Assembly (NCBI RefSeq): GCF_003730295.1 | Contig: NZ_QTSZ01000029.1 | Span: forward strand, 186,001-250,000 | DNA length: 64,000 nt | Direction: 5' to 3' | Source of the DNA: Ornithinibacillus gellani | GTDB lineage: Bacteria > Bacillota > Bacilli > Bacillales > Amphibacillaceae | Part shown: in pieces, positions 57,601 through 64,000 of the stretch | Layout: each line of letters opens with the position of its first letter | How positions within the stretch are numbered: position 1 is the first letter of the stretch | Notes under the pieces: generated by a model | Told to the model about the DNA's origin: nothing | What the model saw: only the letters and a program-made list of their open reading frames with translations | Database searches by the model: none | Translations under genes and position numbers: made by a program

Positions 57601-58952
57601 GACTGTTGCATTGGATTTAAGACAATTCCCTCAATATTTGCCGGATCAACACCTGGTTGAAGAAATACTTCATTTCCACCCATAATTAAATGGTTTTTGG
57701 AGTTATCTGTTACAGGCCAGTTGATCCACATATATGGACCTCTTCCAGCATTCTCCGTAAATGTCTTGGTAAAATTATTAGAAACCTCTCCCCAAATTTT
57801 ACCACCTGTTTGAACCAAGCTCACTGATTCAGGTAAATTTTTTAAGGTTTGAATTTGCTGACTATCACCCCACCCCATATAATCATTAGGAGTGAAAATC
57901 ATATCGGTTACTAAGCCGTCGTAATTCTCTTCTTGTTCGATTAACCAATCTGTTAAATCAGTCATTAAAGTGACATAATTTTCTGCATTACCGCCGGGTA
58001 CGCCTGCATCATCGCCCAAAATACCGAACTTTCGAACTCCAGCATCCAATAATTGCGTAAACTTTTCCTTCACGATATTTAAATCGGTTTGGTAATTTTC
58101 TTCTGTATTAAAACGCATTGGATCATTCATAAATGGATGCAGTGTATAGACAAATCTTGTTTTACTTGCATTTCCTGCCTCAGCAAGCTTGCGAATGCCT
58201 TCCAACTCTTCATCTGTATACAGTTCTTTCCATTTACCATTATGCTTCGGGTCATCTTTTGGCGCATAAACATATGAATTCATCTTGAAGTCACCGCCAA
58301 AAATCAGCAATTCTGCGCGATCTTCATTAGACCATGGTTCCCCATAGTACCCTTCGATGAATCCTCTTCCTTTAACATCTGCATAATCATGCACTGTTAA
58401 TGCTTCAATCGAACGATCCTTCATTTGTTTAAAGATATGCTTAATCGTTGTAACGCCATAAAATGCAGCATCCACATCTTTACCTAATACTGCAATGACA
58501 TCGTCTTTAATGGAAACGATATGACCATCTATATTACTTAATGTTGTTTCATCCATTAACTCATTTTCTGCAAAGTATTGATCCACGTATCCCTCTGACT
58601 GGTATGTACCTACCAAAAAGTTTGTTACACCCGAAGCGATTGCGTCAGATTCGGAGTAGTTTATTCCTTTACTTTCTAATATTTCTTCGACTCTTTTTTT
58701 GGTGTAGGAATCTACTTTGGATTCATAAACAATATTTACCTTATCACTTACTTCAAACTGCTCACCATGATAATTCATCTCATGTGGAGCTGGATAAATG
58801 GTATATCGGTCTGATTCAGCCGTATCTTCCGCTTGAGCAAATGCCACAAGTGCCATCCCATTTGATCCAAAAATCATACTGATGACCATCGTAAAAGCTA
58901 AAAATAAACTGAGTGCTGATCTTCTTTTCTTTTTCAATTTTTTACCTCCCAT
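54651..58952 (-). CDS. Large secreted GH84 hyaluronidase-like beta-N-acetylglucosaminidase
   Basis: 1433 residues. Signal peptide (about 1-40), GH84 N-terminal domain (about 45-185) and catalytic barrel (about 190-480) with RGFIEGYYGEPWSNEDR and the catalytic Asp pair in GILGDDAG near 314. A helical region (about 490-650) and several F5/8-type-C domains (from about 690 to 1330) follow, with a C-terminal FIMAH-like domain (about 1350-1433). It resembles clostridial NagJ/mu-toxin-type O-GlcNAcases, which trim GlcNAc from mucins and glycoproteins; true hyaluronan cleavage is doubtful for this family. It is the first of two genes, with a cre-like site in the promoter. Confidence 0.92.
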   Translation of the reverse strand: MGGKKLKKKRRSALSLFLAFTMVISMIFGSNGMALVAFAQAEDTAESDRYTIYPAPHEMNYHGEQFEVSDKVNIVYESKVDSYTKKRVEEILESKGINYSESDAIASGVTNFLVGTYQSEGYVDQYFAENELMDETTLSNIDGHIVSIKDDVIAVLGKDVDAAFYGVTTIKHIFKQMKDRSIEALTVHDYADVKGRGFIEGYYGEPWSNEDRAELLIFGGDFKMNSYVYAPKDDPKHNGKWKELYTDEELEGIRKLAEAGNASKTRFVYTLHPFMNDPMRFNTEENYQTDLNIVKEKFTQLLDAGVRKFGILGDDAGVPGGNAENYVTLMTDLTDWLIEQEENYDGLVTDMIFTPNDYMGWGDSQQIQTLKNLPESVSLVQTGGKIWGEVSNNFTKTFTENAGRGPYMWINWPVTDNSKNHLIMGGNEVFLQPGVDPANIEGIVLNPMQQSEPSKTAIFANADYAWNIWENVEQAQQNWNDSFAYMDHLNINETPASNALRELSKHMINQDMDGRVAKLEESVELAPKLDDFKNALGKEEITEKAQDLIQEFEIIRQAAQTYKDNPGNERIRDQIIYWLDSALDTADAAIYLLNAEIADEQGDETAIWENYSQGQAAFEASKNHPFSYIDHYEYAEVGVQHIVPFIKTLINDVSTKVETIVNPDLNPAKYITNRTDTPTGDVDGVLDNNLNTEVVYKTPNTIEAGTYIGVEYKKPMTLHTVRFELGRVGNEKDTFSASKVQYTVDGETWKDIEDATYGHVSQIVLEDLDLQVRGIRLIATEDRANTWLGIRDIVVNEEAGEDEEQAQQLMVPDHFTVYQGTEDALFDDNDGTYIWYNPSGEKKDTSVVGDYIGVDLLKVKELGEVSFTVGHDNGDKWSDYQLEYSVDGETYTKVKAYHNQGPGMDKIKEDLTGIEARYVRLTNLKEVPVWLKFSGINVETIGGTAKYTYTNNEDYQTIKAQHTLKETSLHQTSDITLKPGEYIGVKLERIKELDRVVAEETSGELTLQAAMNEVEWVQPAEGVNARYVRLLNDTDKDVTFDLEAFRVISKELVPPSFVETSLGIHPNYADSDSRNSGTLLNVFDKDLKTKSIFTDYQKEGEYITYSVGEPRVFDSLRIYNEENSINYIRDAKVQLSMDNENWTDVASIGDGEDNLKDGTADYADMIKDGYTHDSENPGNYYFGNDDIGGIEAKYIRIIFTADYDVRFAHINEILINDGEYVQTENNPTFVADPIEEEGHKPELLIDGDLTTAFKPNMTDRTEGSLTYRLSEKTDATVITIVQGANAISNATVSARVGEDEWVELGTLDESLNTIYNTKYEHIYEIKLSWGDVQPVIYEMNISNNESLLPVSSISDLKDLVNQYEESGDLSAEAVHTLSLHLKALEQFEKIGADAKVKKHLKGMKDLLDHQHAEEQISNQAYEALMNGVNHLME

Positions 58953-59035
58953 ATGGTATGTTCACGAACTGCTCTTGCTTTTTTTATTCCATTCCTCCCT
59001 TTTTATCTTGGCCTAAAGCGCATCTAACTGGTTCA

Positions 59036-59064
59036 AAGATAATCAAGTCTAAGCGCTTTCACAA
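59036..59064 (-). promoter_or_regulatory. Promoter with cre-like site before the GH84 gene
   Basis: On the minus strand TTGTGA (59059-59064) and TATCTT (59036-59041) are spaced by 17 bp. The overlapping TGAAAGCGCTTAGA (59048-59061) matches the cre consensus at 13 of 14 positions. It predicts repression in glucose. Confidence 0.72.
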
Positions 59065-59282
59065 TAAGGATATTGGTTACTTTTTTATGTATATTGCTAA
59101 ATAATTTAACTTTTTTGTGAATTAGGATAATGGAACTACACACTTTCTATATCCCCTCAGTCCAAAAGCACCTTTAAAATGTCCTCCTTAGGTATTTGGA
59201 TTCAAGTTATCCGAATCTTTGGCAAATCCATAAAAGAGACAATGATCTCGGTAATACTTTCTTATTTTCAGAAAAAAATAGA

Positions 59283-59309
59283 CCTTGCTGAAATACTTAT
59301 TCAGCAAGG
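59283..59309 (-). terminator. Terminator after ypjP
   Basis: CCTTGCTGAA / TTCAGCAAGG stem with a 7-nt loop and a T-run on the minus strand. Confidence 0.9.
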
Positions 59310-59322
59310 CCCATTTATTTAA

Positions 59323-59931
59323 TTATGCCATCCATTTTGGTGGAATGTTTTTATCCCAGTATATTTCTCCTATTTCGTGATGTGTTTCAAAATTATCTGC
59401 ACTCAGATGATAATGGAAGTTAAACCAATATCCCTCTAATGGTCGATTATCACGACGCACATGAAATCTAGCAATATCTAATTTCGTCCGTTCATCATAC
59501 ACATGGAATATTTTTTCGCCAAGCCCCTTTGTTGGATGCTCTGTAATTCCATAGTAAGGAATTTCTTGTTCATCTGCATCTGCAAAAACGGTCTGTAAAA
59601 CAGTCTCCATTGTTGGCAAAATAACATCCATGAATTCATCTTCTACTTGATGCATAATTTTAGGTCCCAATTTTGTAATCGCCTGCGCTTTCGCTTTTTC
59701 GGTTAAAGTGGCTACATAGTCATCATAGGTTAATGGGGCAGCAGTTTCCTGTATAGGCTCGGCAAATGCTGCAACCGCCGTTGAATTACCTACATCCTCA
59801 TTCGCATTGGATTTCGACACCGCATCCTTATTTTCATCTGCATCCGTATGGATAAAAGACGGTGGAATATAAGTACCTAATGTGAGAATTGTTATTAAAA
59901 TAACGGCAAACTTACGCATCCAGAGCTTCAT
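59323..59931 (-). CDS. ypjP: YpjP-family protein
   Basis: 202 residues. It starts MKLWMRKFAVILITI as in B. subtilis YpjP. The N-terminal hydrophobic stretch (about 8-25) is a signal peptide or anchor, and the conserved C-terminal part reads RFHVRRDNRPLEGYWFNFHYH, then HHEIGEIYWDKNIPPKWM. Function is unknown; it is restricted to Bacillaceae. AAGGGG precedes the ATG. Confidence 0.88.
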   Translation of the reverse strand: MKLWMRKFAVILITILTLGTYIPPSFIHTDADENKDAVSKSNANEDVGNSTAVAAFAEPIQETAAPLTYDDYVATLTEKAKAQAITKLGPKIMHQVEDEFMDVILPTMETVLQTVFADADEQEIPYYGITEHPTKGLGEKIFHVYDERTKLDIARFHVRRDNRPLEGYWFNFHYHLSADNFETHHEIGEIYWDKNIPPKWMA

Positions 59932-60020
59932 TATGTATTCCCCTTATTTTGATATATATAGTATTTATTTTACCATTCTTTTTAATGAAGTCCACCATTT
60001 TTTCTATTTTTAGAAAAATA

Positions 60021-60059
60021 GGACTATCTTACTGAATGGCAGCTTCATGAAGATAGTCC
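60021..60059 (-). terminator. Terminator after spoVR
   Basis: GGACTATCTT (60021-60030) pairs with AAGATAGTCC (60050-60059), with TATTTTTCT following on the minus strand. Confidence 0.88.
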
Positions 60060-60073
60060 ACCTCTATAATGGG

Positions 60074-61486
60074 TCATACATGTCGCTTCGTAACCTGATC
60101 TCCATCACAAGAATAGACAATCATTCGTCCATTCATTTCTGTTTCCAAATGAACCACTCTCCCCCAAAGCTGATGAATATACGGGAGAACCTTTTCCAAA
60201 TAGTGAATATCCAGCTCCATTCCTTCAAAGCTGTGAACAAGATACAGTTCACCATTGCGCAGATAATCCCCATTCTCCACGGTAATGTATGGGAACCCGC
60301 CATTTACACGTTCTGTCATGAGCTGATGACGAATTGCTTCCGCTTCTTTACTTGTGATGCGATATTCGCGACCCTGTCGTTCAAATAAAAATAGGTCTTC
60401 ACGTTTAATTAAATCATCGGTTAAATAATTCCGAATAAATGATAAATCCGATTCCAGTTCACGTACTTCAAACATCTTTTCCCTTCCAGATTCCTGCTGA
60501 ACGCCGGCCTGTTTCATTTCATCTGTTGGGTGATCATAAAGCTGTTCTATCTCTTCAAATATTTTCAATCCGAGATAGTACGGATTCATTTGTGTTCGCG
60601 ATGGCTGCACTACATTTGCATTAAGCTTCGCAAATTCAACTGTTTCGGCTGGCGTTAAATCCATTTCACGTAAAATTCGCTGATGCCAATAGGTTGCCCA
60701 GCCTTCATTCATAATTTTTGTTTCTAATTGTGGCCAAAAATAAAGCATTTCCTCACGTAGCATCGTTAACATATCACATTGCCAATCTTCTAGTTCACGG
60801 CTATACGCTTCTATAAATAAGAGTAAATCCTTCTCTGGTTGAGGCGGCAGCTTCCTTTGTTTTCGTTCTCGCTTCCTTTTCTGCTGTTTTTTCGCTGCCT
60901 GCCCATCCAAATCCCATAAATCATCATATGGACTTGTCTGCGGTTTCGAATCTTCCTCTTGTTCCAATGCTTGATAGGATGGTAATTTCGGACGGATAAT
61001 GGACGGATCAATATGCTCTTGAATCGATAGCACTGCATCTAAAAATCGTTCCACCTCTTCCTTCCCATGCTTCATCTCATAATGGGAAATACGCTCAGCA
61101 GTAGCTGTCATACTTTCAACCATATCCCGTCGTGTATTCGAAAATCGCACATTGCATTTAAAGAAGTCGCAATGGGCAAGGACATGAGCGATAATTAGCT
61201 TATTTTGAATCAAACTATTTGTATCCAGTAAAAATGCATAGCATGGATTAGAATTAATGACGAGTTCATAAATTTGACTCAAGCCCAAATCATAATGAAG
61301 CTTCATTTTATGAAATTGTTTGCCGAAGCTCCAGTGACTGTAACGTGTCGGCATACCATATGCACCAAATGTATAAATAATATCTGCTGGGCAAATCTCA
61401 TAACGCATCGGATAAAAATCAAGACCAAATCCTGTAGCAATTTCTGTAATTTCATCAATAGCCCGATGTAGCGTTTGATTATTCAT
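60074..61486 (-). CDS. spoVR: SpoVR-family protein
   Basis: 470 residues from the ATG at 61486, 9 nt after AGGAGG; eight more residues upstream are not family-like. SpoVR proteins are involved in spore cortex formation in B. subtilis and occur widely outside spore formers too. Recognisable blocks are [32 protein letters not shown], and the central [10 protein letters not shown] with [13 protein letters not shown]. The molecular activity is unknown; the HxxH-like patterns suggest metal binding. Monocistronic with its own terminator. Confidence 0.95.
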   Translation of the reverse strand: MNNQTLHRAIDEITEIATGFGLDFYPMRYEICPADIIYTFGAYGMPTRYSHWSFGKQFHKMKLHYDLGLSQIYELVINSNPCYAFLLDTNSLIQNKLIIAHVLAHCDFFKCNVRFSNTRRDMVESMTATAERISHYEMKHGKEEVERFLDAVLSIQEHIDPSIIRPKLPSYQALEQEEDSKPQTSPYDDLWDLDGQAAKKQQKRKRERKQRKLPPQPEKDLLLFIEAYSRELEDWQCDMLTMLREEMLYFWPQLETKIMNEGWATYWHQRILREMDLTPAETVEFAKLNANVVQPSRTQMNPYYLGLKIFEEIEQLYDHPTDEMKQAGVQQESGREKMFEVRELESDLSFIRNYLTDDLIKREDLFLFERQGREYRITSKEAEAIRHQLMTERVNGGFPYITVENGDYLRNGELYLVHSFEGMELDIHYLEKVLPYIHQLWGRVVHLETEMNGRMIVYSCDGDQVTKRHV

Positions 61487-61641
61487 GTACAGATTCCTCC
61501 TGCGAATCACTTTTCTATAGCTTATGAAAGGATAGGAGGAATGATGAACGCGGATCGGAATGCCATCCGATTGGCAAAGAATAACAGCATGAGCTACTTG
61601 ACAAGATAAGAACGTGTACGATAGGGGCTGTAGTTACCAAT

Positions 61642-61785
61642 AAAGTGAAACTTCAATCAGGGGGATTTTCGTACGTACCCCACTGATTGTTAGTTGAACC
61701 AATCAGGCCTTTACTGGCTGTTGATCCCCCACTTACTATTCTTGCGATCAACAAAAATTATTGATGTGGGGGGCTTACAGCCAGT
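61642..61785. repeat. Structured intergenic repeat with pseudoknot, copy 1
   Basis: About 140 bp shared with 63609-63747. Elements on the + strand: AATCAGGGGG (61655-61664) pairing with CCCC-A-CTGATT (61678-61688), or instead CTGATTG (61683-61689) with CAATCAG (61700-61706). Then a CAGGCC/GGCTG hairpin (61704-61720). Then GTTGATC (61720-61726) with GATCAAC (61746-61752), interleaved with CCCCAC (61727-61732) and GTGGGG (61766-61771): an H-type pseudoknot. In this copy only, ACTGGCTGT (61713-61721) can alternatively pair with ACAGCCAGT (61777-61785). It lies between spoVR and the TraB-family gene and has no coding capacity. Confidence 0.8.
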
Positions 61786-61800
61786 TAATCTGTGATAAAA

Positions 61801-61836
61801 AAGCCTTAAGGGTAAAAGTTTCTTCCCTTAAGGCTT
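61801..61836 (-). terminator. Terminator after TraB-family gene
   Basis: AAGCCTTAAGGG and CCCTTAAGGCTT form a 12-bp stem with TTTTTTATC following on the minus strand. Confidence 0.92.
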
Positions 61837-61851
61837 CCATTATCATATTAA

Positions 61852-63027
61852 TTATAGGTTGTTAAAGAATAATCGAATAACATCTGCGCCACCGATGAAT
61901 GTACCAATGGAACTGCCAAGATTAGCGAGAATGACAACAAGCAGGATTCGTGACACTTTATTTTGCCAAAAACCTTTTACACTGAAAACATCTGTTGATA
62001 ATGATTCAAAATCAGCGACATTTGGACGTTTCATGGTTGCTTGTACAATTCCGACAAACCAACCAGCAGCAAGTAACGGATTCAGAGATGTGAGTGGAGC
62101 TGCAACAAAGGCTGTCAGAATTGCCAACGGATGTGCCCATGCAATCAGCGCTCCAAGAGCAGATAAGGAACCATTCCAAATAATCCAGCTCAATGTTTGC
62201 TGCCAACCCGCAGAAGGATTAGACATAAATGTATATGCAATCGCAGCGAGAATAAGCACTGGAATCGACCAACCAATTATTTTCGGCCAATTTGACTTTG
62301 GTGGTACTTGACGCAGTGCAGTTAAATCATGGTCCTTCTGTATTTCACGCTTGATACCTGGAACATGTGCCGCTCCCAGCACAGCAACAATTTTATTGCC
62401 TGGGGCTCGCTTAATTTTCTGAGCTAAATACTGATCTCGCTCATCAATTAATGGTTTTTTTAATCTCGGAAAGCTATCTGTGAATTCCAACAGCATCGAA
62501 TTAATCATATCCTGTGACTTCATTTTTTCCAATTCTTCTTCTGTAATGGTTTCTTTGGAAAAGATTCCACCAATCACTTGCATCAGTAACATTGCTTTAC
62601 CTTTTAGACCAATACCTCGCCAAATCCGGGAAAAAGTTATTTGAATATCCCTGTCTGCCAACACAAGCTCAGCGCCGATTTCCTTGGCTGATTCAATTCC
62701 TTGAATCATTTCCTGGCCGGGGCTTATATCAAATTGACTGGCCATCCTTTTTTGGAAGGAAGAAATGGCTAGATTCATAAGTAATAAGGTTGCTTTCTTC
62801 TCCTTTATTACCTTAAAGATATCCATCTCTTTCCACTTATTTCCATCTGTAATCGATTGGTAGCGCTGCTCATCCAGCTCAATACATACCGTGTCCGGCT
62901 GTTCCTGCTCAATAACTTCCTTTACCTGTTCAGCACTATGCTTTGAGACATGTGCTGTACCAATCAAAATAAGCTCTTTATCATTTATCTCTATACGTGT
63001 TATCGTATCATTTATGTCTTCTGCCAT
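61852..63027 (-). CDS. TraB/PrgY-family membrane protein
   Basis: 391 residues from the ATG at 63027 (GGAAGG upstream). The N-terminal TraB domain (about 1-225) starts with LILIGTAHVSKHSAEQV and has CIELDEQRY, then VAVLGAAHVPGI; these conserved His/Glu positions resemble the Tiki/erythromycin-esterase-like metal hydrolase fold. Four to five membrane segments occupy about 255-391. PrgY of Enterococcus lowers peptide pheromone activity; archaeal and Bacillus homologues are of unknown role. Likely a membrane-bound peptidase or peptide-sequestering protein. Confidence 0.88.
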   Translation of the reverse strand: MAEDINDTITRIEINDKELILIGTAHVSKHSAEQVKEVIEQEQPDTVCIELDEQRYQSITDGNKWKEMDIFKVIKEKKATLLLMNLAISSFQKRMASQFDISPGQEMIQGIESAKEIGAELVLADRDIQITFSRIWRGIGLKGKAMLLMQVIGGIFSKETITEEELEKMKSQDMINSMLLEFTDSFPRLKKPLIDERDQYLAQKIKRAPGNKIVAVLGAAHVPGIKREIQKDHDLTALRQVPPKSNWPKIIGWSIPVLILAAIAYTFMSNPSAGWQQTLSWIIWNGSLSALGALIAWAHPLAILTAFVAAPLTSLNPLLAAGWFVGIVQATMKRPNVADFESLSTDVFSVKGFWQNKVSRILLVVILANLGSSIGTFIGGADVIRLFFNNL

Positions 63028-63253
63028 AATTACCTTCCTTTTTCCTGTAAAACAGGCTCCCATGCCTCATCCTACATTTCTACCTGCCAATACGTGCTTG
63101 TCTTGCATCATAATACAATAATAGACTAGATGGCCCGGAATTAAAATGATTTTTAATGTTTCTGATGAAATTTGTGTTCCTCCCCACAGAAATATGCTTT
63201 ACAACTGCATGAGTTCAGCAGATGAGGAGAATCTAATCAAAGGAGGGATATAT

Positions 63254-63610
63254 TTGAAACATGAGATGACATCTATAGAAGCCTTTCATGAGCAATTAAA
63301 AAAATGGTCTGGTACAACGATTCACATTACCAAACAAGAATTACAGGATTGGGATCACATCTATCTAGAGTTAACCAATGTAACATTCCACCGCCAACAG
63401 CCTGATATAGATGGCTATCGCTCCCGTTACATACTACAGCTACATGGAAAAGGCAATATTCAAAACGATGATGAAACGATGCAGCCACTACCAGACGATA
63501 CCTATGATATTCCGCTACAGGATACAGCTATGTATGAATGGGATGGTAACCAATTTACCATAAGTACCGAACGTGCACTGTATAAAATAGCTGCAACAAC
63601 TCAAGCATAA
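63254..63610 (+). CDS. Hypothetical protein, 118 residues
   Basis: I choose TTG at 63254 because AAAGGAGGG ends 6 nt before it; the open frame reaches back to 63146 without a ribosome site. The sequence (MKHEMTSIEAFHEQLKKWSG... ending KIAATTQA) has a short helical N-terminus then a beta-rich part with alternating polar and hydrophobic residues (HIYLELTNVTFHRQQPDIDG). No signal peptide or membrane segment is seen. I do not recognise the family. The stop codon touches the second structured repeat. Confidence 0.7.
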   Translation: MKHEMTSIEAFHEQLKKWSGTTIHITKQELQDWDHIYLELTNVTFHRQQPDIDGYRSRYILQLHGKGNIQNDDETMQPLPDDTYDIPLQDTAMYEWDGNQFTISTERALYKIAATTQA

Positions 63611-63747
63611 AGTGAAACTTCATTCAGGGGGGATTTTCGCTCTTTCCCACTGATTGTTAGTTGAACCAATCAGGCCTTTACTGGCTGTTGATACCCCACA
63701 CTTACAATTCTCGTTATCAACAAACAATCTCGATGTGGGGGGCTTAC
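63609..63747. repeat. Structured intergenic repeat with pseudoknot, copy 2
   Basis: Closely matches copy 1 (61642-61785) in order and stem positions. CTGATTG (63650-63656) pairs with CAATCAG (63667-63673). TGTTGATA (63686-63693) pairs with TATCAACA (63715-63722), interleaved with CCCCACA (63694-63700) and TGTGGGG (63734-63740). Compared with copy 1 the closing C-G pair of the first pseudoknot stem has become A-T on both sides, a compensatory change. The second stem gains one A-T pair. Confidence 0.8.
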
Positions 63748-63760
63748 GGGTGATAAAGTA

Positions 63761-63790
63761 TGACGGATGCTAACACTTCAGCATCCGTCA
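63761..63790 (-). terminator. Terminator of the last partial gene
   Basis: Perfect 11-bp stem TGACGGATGCT / AGCATCCGTCA with an 8-nt loop, 5 bp after the stop codon of the minus-strand gene at the window edge. The T-run is weak (TACTTTATC). Confidence 0.75.
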
Positions 63791-63795
63791 GTCGT

Positions 63796-64000
63796 TTATA
63801 CATACGCTTCTTCACGATAAAAGAATGCCTTTAGGGCTTCATATACGTCGCTTTTTTTCTTCAATACAAACGTACGAAACTTTGGGTCTTCAATCGCTTG
63901 AAAGGCATTCATTAACGTTGAATAACGATTATGAATATTTACTTCACCGTAGCCAAACATGCTGGATACTGCCATGATTTCTTCGATTAACTCAATACAG
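63796..64000 (-). CDS. C-terminal part of an unrecognised protein, cut by window edge
   Basis: 68 codons in frame to a TAA at 63796-63798. The translated end reads CIELIEEIMAVSSMFGYGEV, later YSTLMNAFQAIEDPKFR and YEALKAFFYREEAYV. Mostly helical, no recognised motif. It is supported by the terminator directly downstream and by coding-like composition; the start lies beyond the window. Confidence 0.65.
   Translation of the reverse strand, partial: CIELIEEIMAVSSMFGYGEVNIHNRYSTLMNAFQAIEDPKFRTFVLKKKSDVYEALKAFFYREEAYV

Noticed and set aside
61642-63747. CRISPR-like repeats
   Set aside because: Only two ~140-bp copies 2 kb apart with two genes between and no regular spacers or cas genes.

Overview
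The window comes from a low-GC, endospore-forming member of the Bacillaceae. The evidence is an alpha/beta-type small acid-soluble spore protein, SpoVR, YpjP, B. subtilis-type QueF, BdhA and GlpQ, strong AGGAGG ribosome binding sites and frequent TTG starts. A group IIC intron whose domain V looks very like that of the Oceanobacillus iheyensis intron, plus a Bacillaceae-type intergenic repeat, suggest an Oceanobacillus/Virgibacillus-like relative. The genus is an inference.

Layout. (1) 1-16.6 kb is mostly one ureide-catabolism island: ureidoglycolate dehydrogenase AllD, an oxamate transcarbamylase operon (allF, allG, allH) with carbamate kinase, a CACHE-type sensor kinase with its response regulator, and two closely similar MFS transporters at the two edges. 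Together they would oxidise ureidoglycolate to oxalurate, split it with phosphate into oxamate and carbamoyl phosphate, and make ATP from the latter. A 41-bp repeat containing a cre-like core lies upstream of both the first transporter and allF. Embedded in the island are a MetE-like methyltransferase and a LysR regulator gene interrupted by an in-frame stop. (2) 16.9-23.8 kb holds housekeeping and accessory genes (esterase, threonine dehydratase, GlpK, QueF, SASP, M19 dipeptidase, C26 amidohydrolase, an acidic disordered membrane protein). (3) 24-28.3 kb is fermentative: pflB, pflA, bdhA. (4) 28.3-30.1 kb is a group IIC intron sitting immediately after a rho-independent terminator. (5) 30.2-41.2 kb: two alpha/beta hydrolases, leucyl aminopeptidase, an MFS protein, and an AfuABC/FbpABC-type ABC importer divergent from secreted glycerophosphodiester phosphodiesterase GlpQ, with a perfect cre site and a leader terminator between them. 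(6) 41.3-50.2 kb: an FAD-dehydrogenase remnant, a HEPN-like/CBS protein, ArsB, lactonase, a methyltransferase, and the pst phosphate operon behind four PhoP half-sites spaced exactly 11 bp apart. (7) 50.3-59.1 kb encodes two very large secreted glycosidases (GH20 and GH84) that share a C-terminal FIMAH-like domain, with a cre-like site in the promoter. (8) 59.3-64 kb: YpjP, SpoVR, a TraB-family membrane protein, and two copies of a ~140-bp repeat that can fold into an H-type pseudoknot.

The most unusual signals are the pseudoknot-forming repeat (with a compensatory base change between copies), the co-regulated transporter/oxamate-transcarbamylase island, the HEPN-CBS fusion, and the terminator-targeted group IIC intron. 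No tRNA, rRNA or CRISPR array was seen. Domain boundaries and percent identities were judged by eye.
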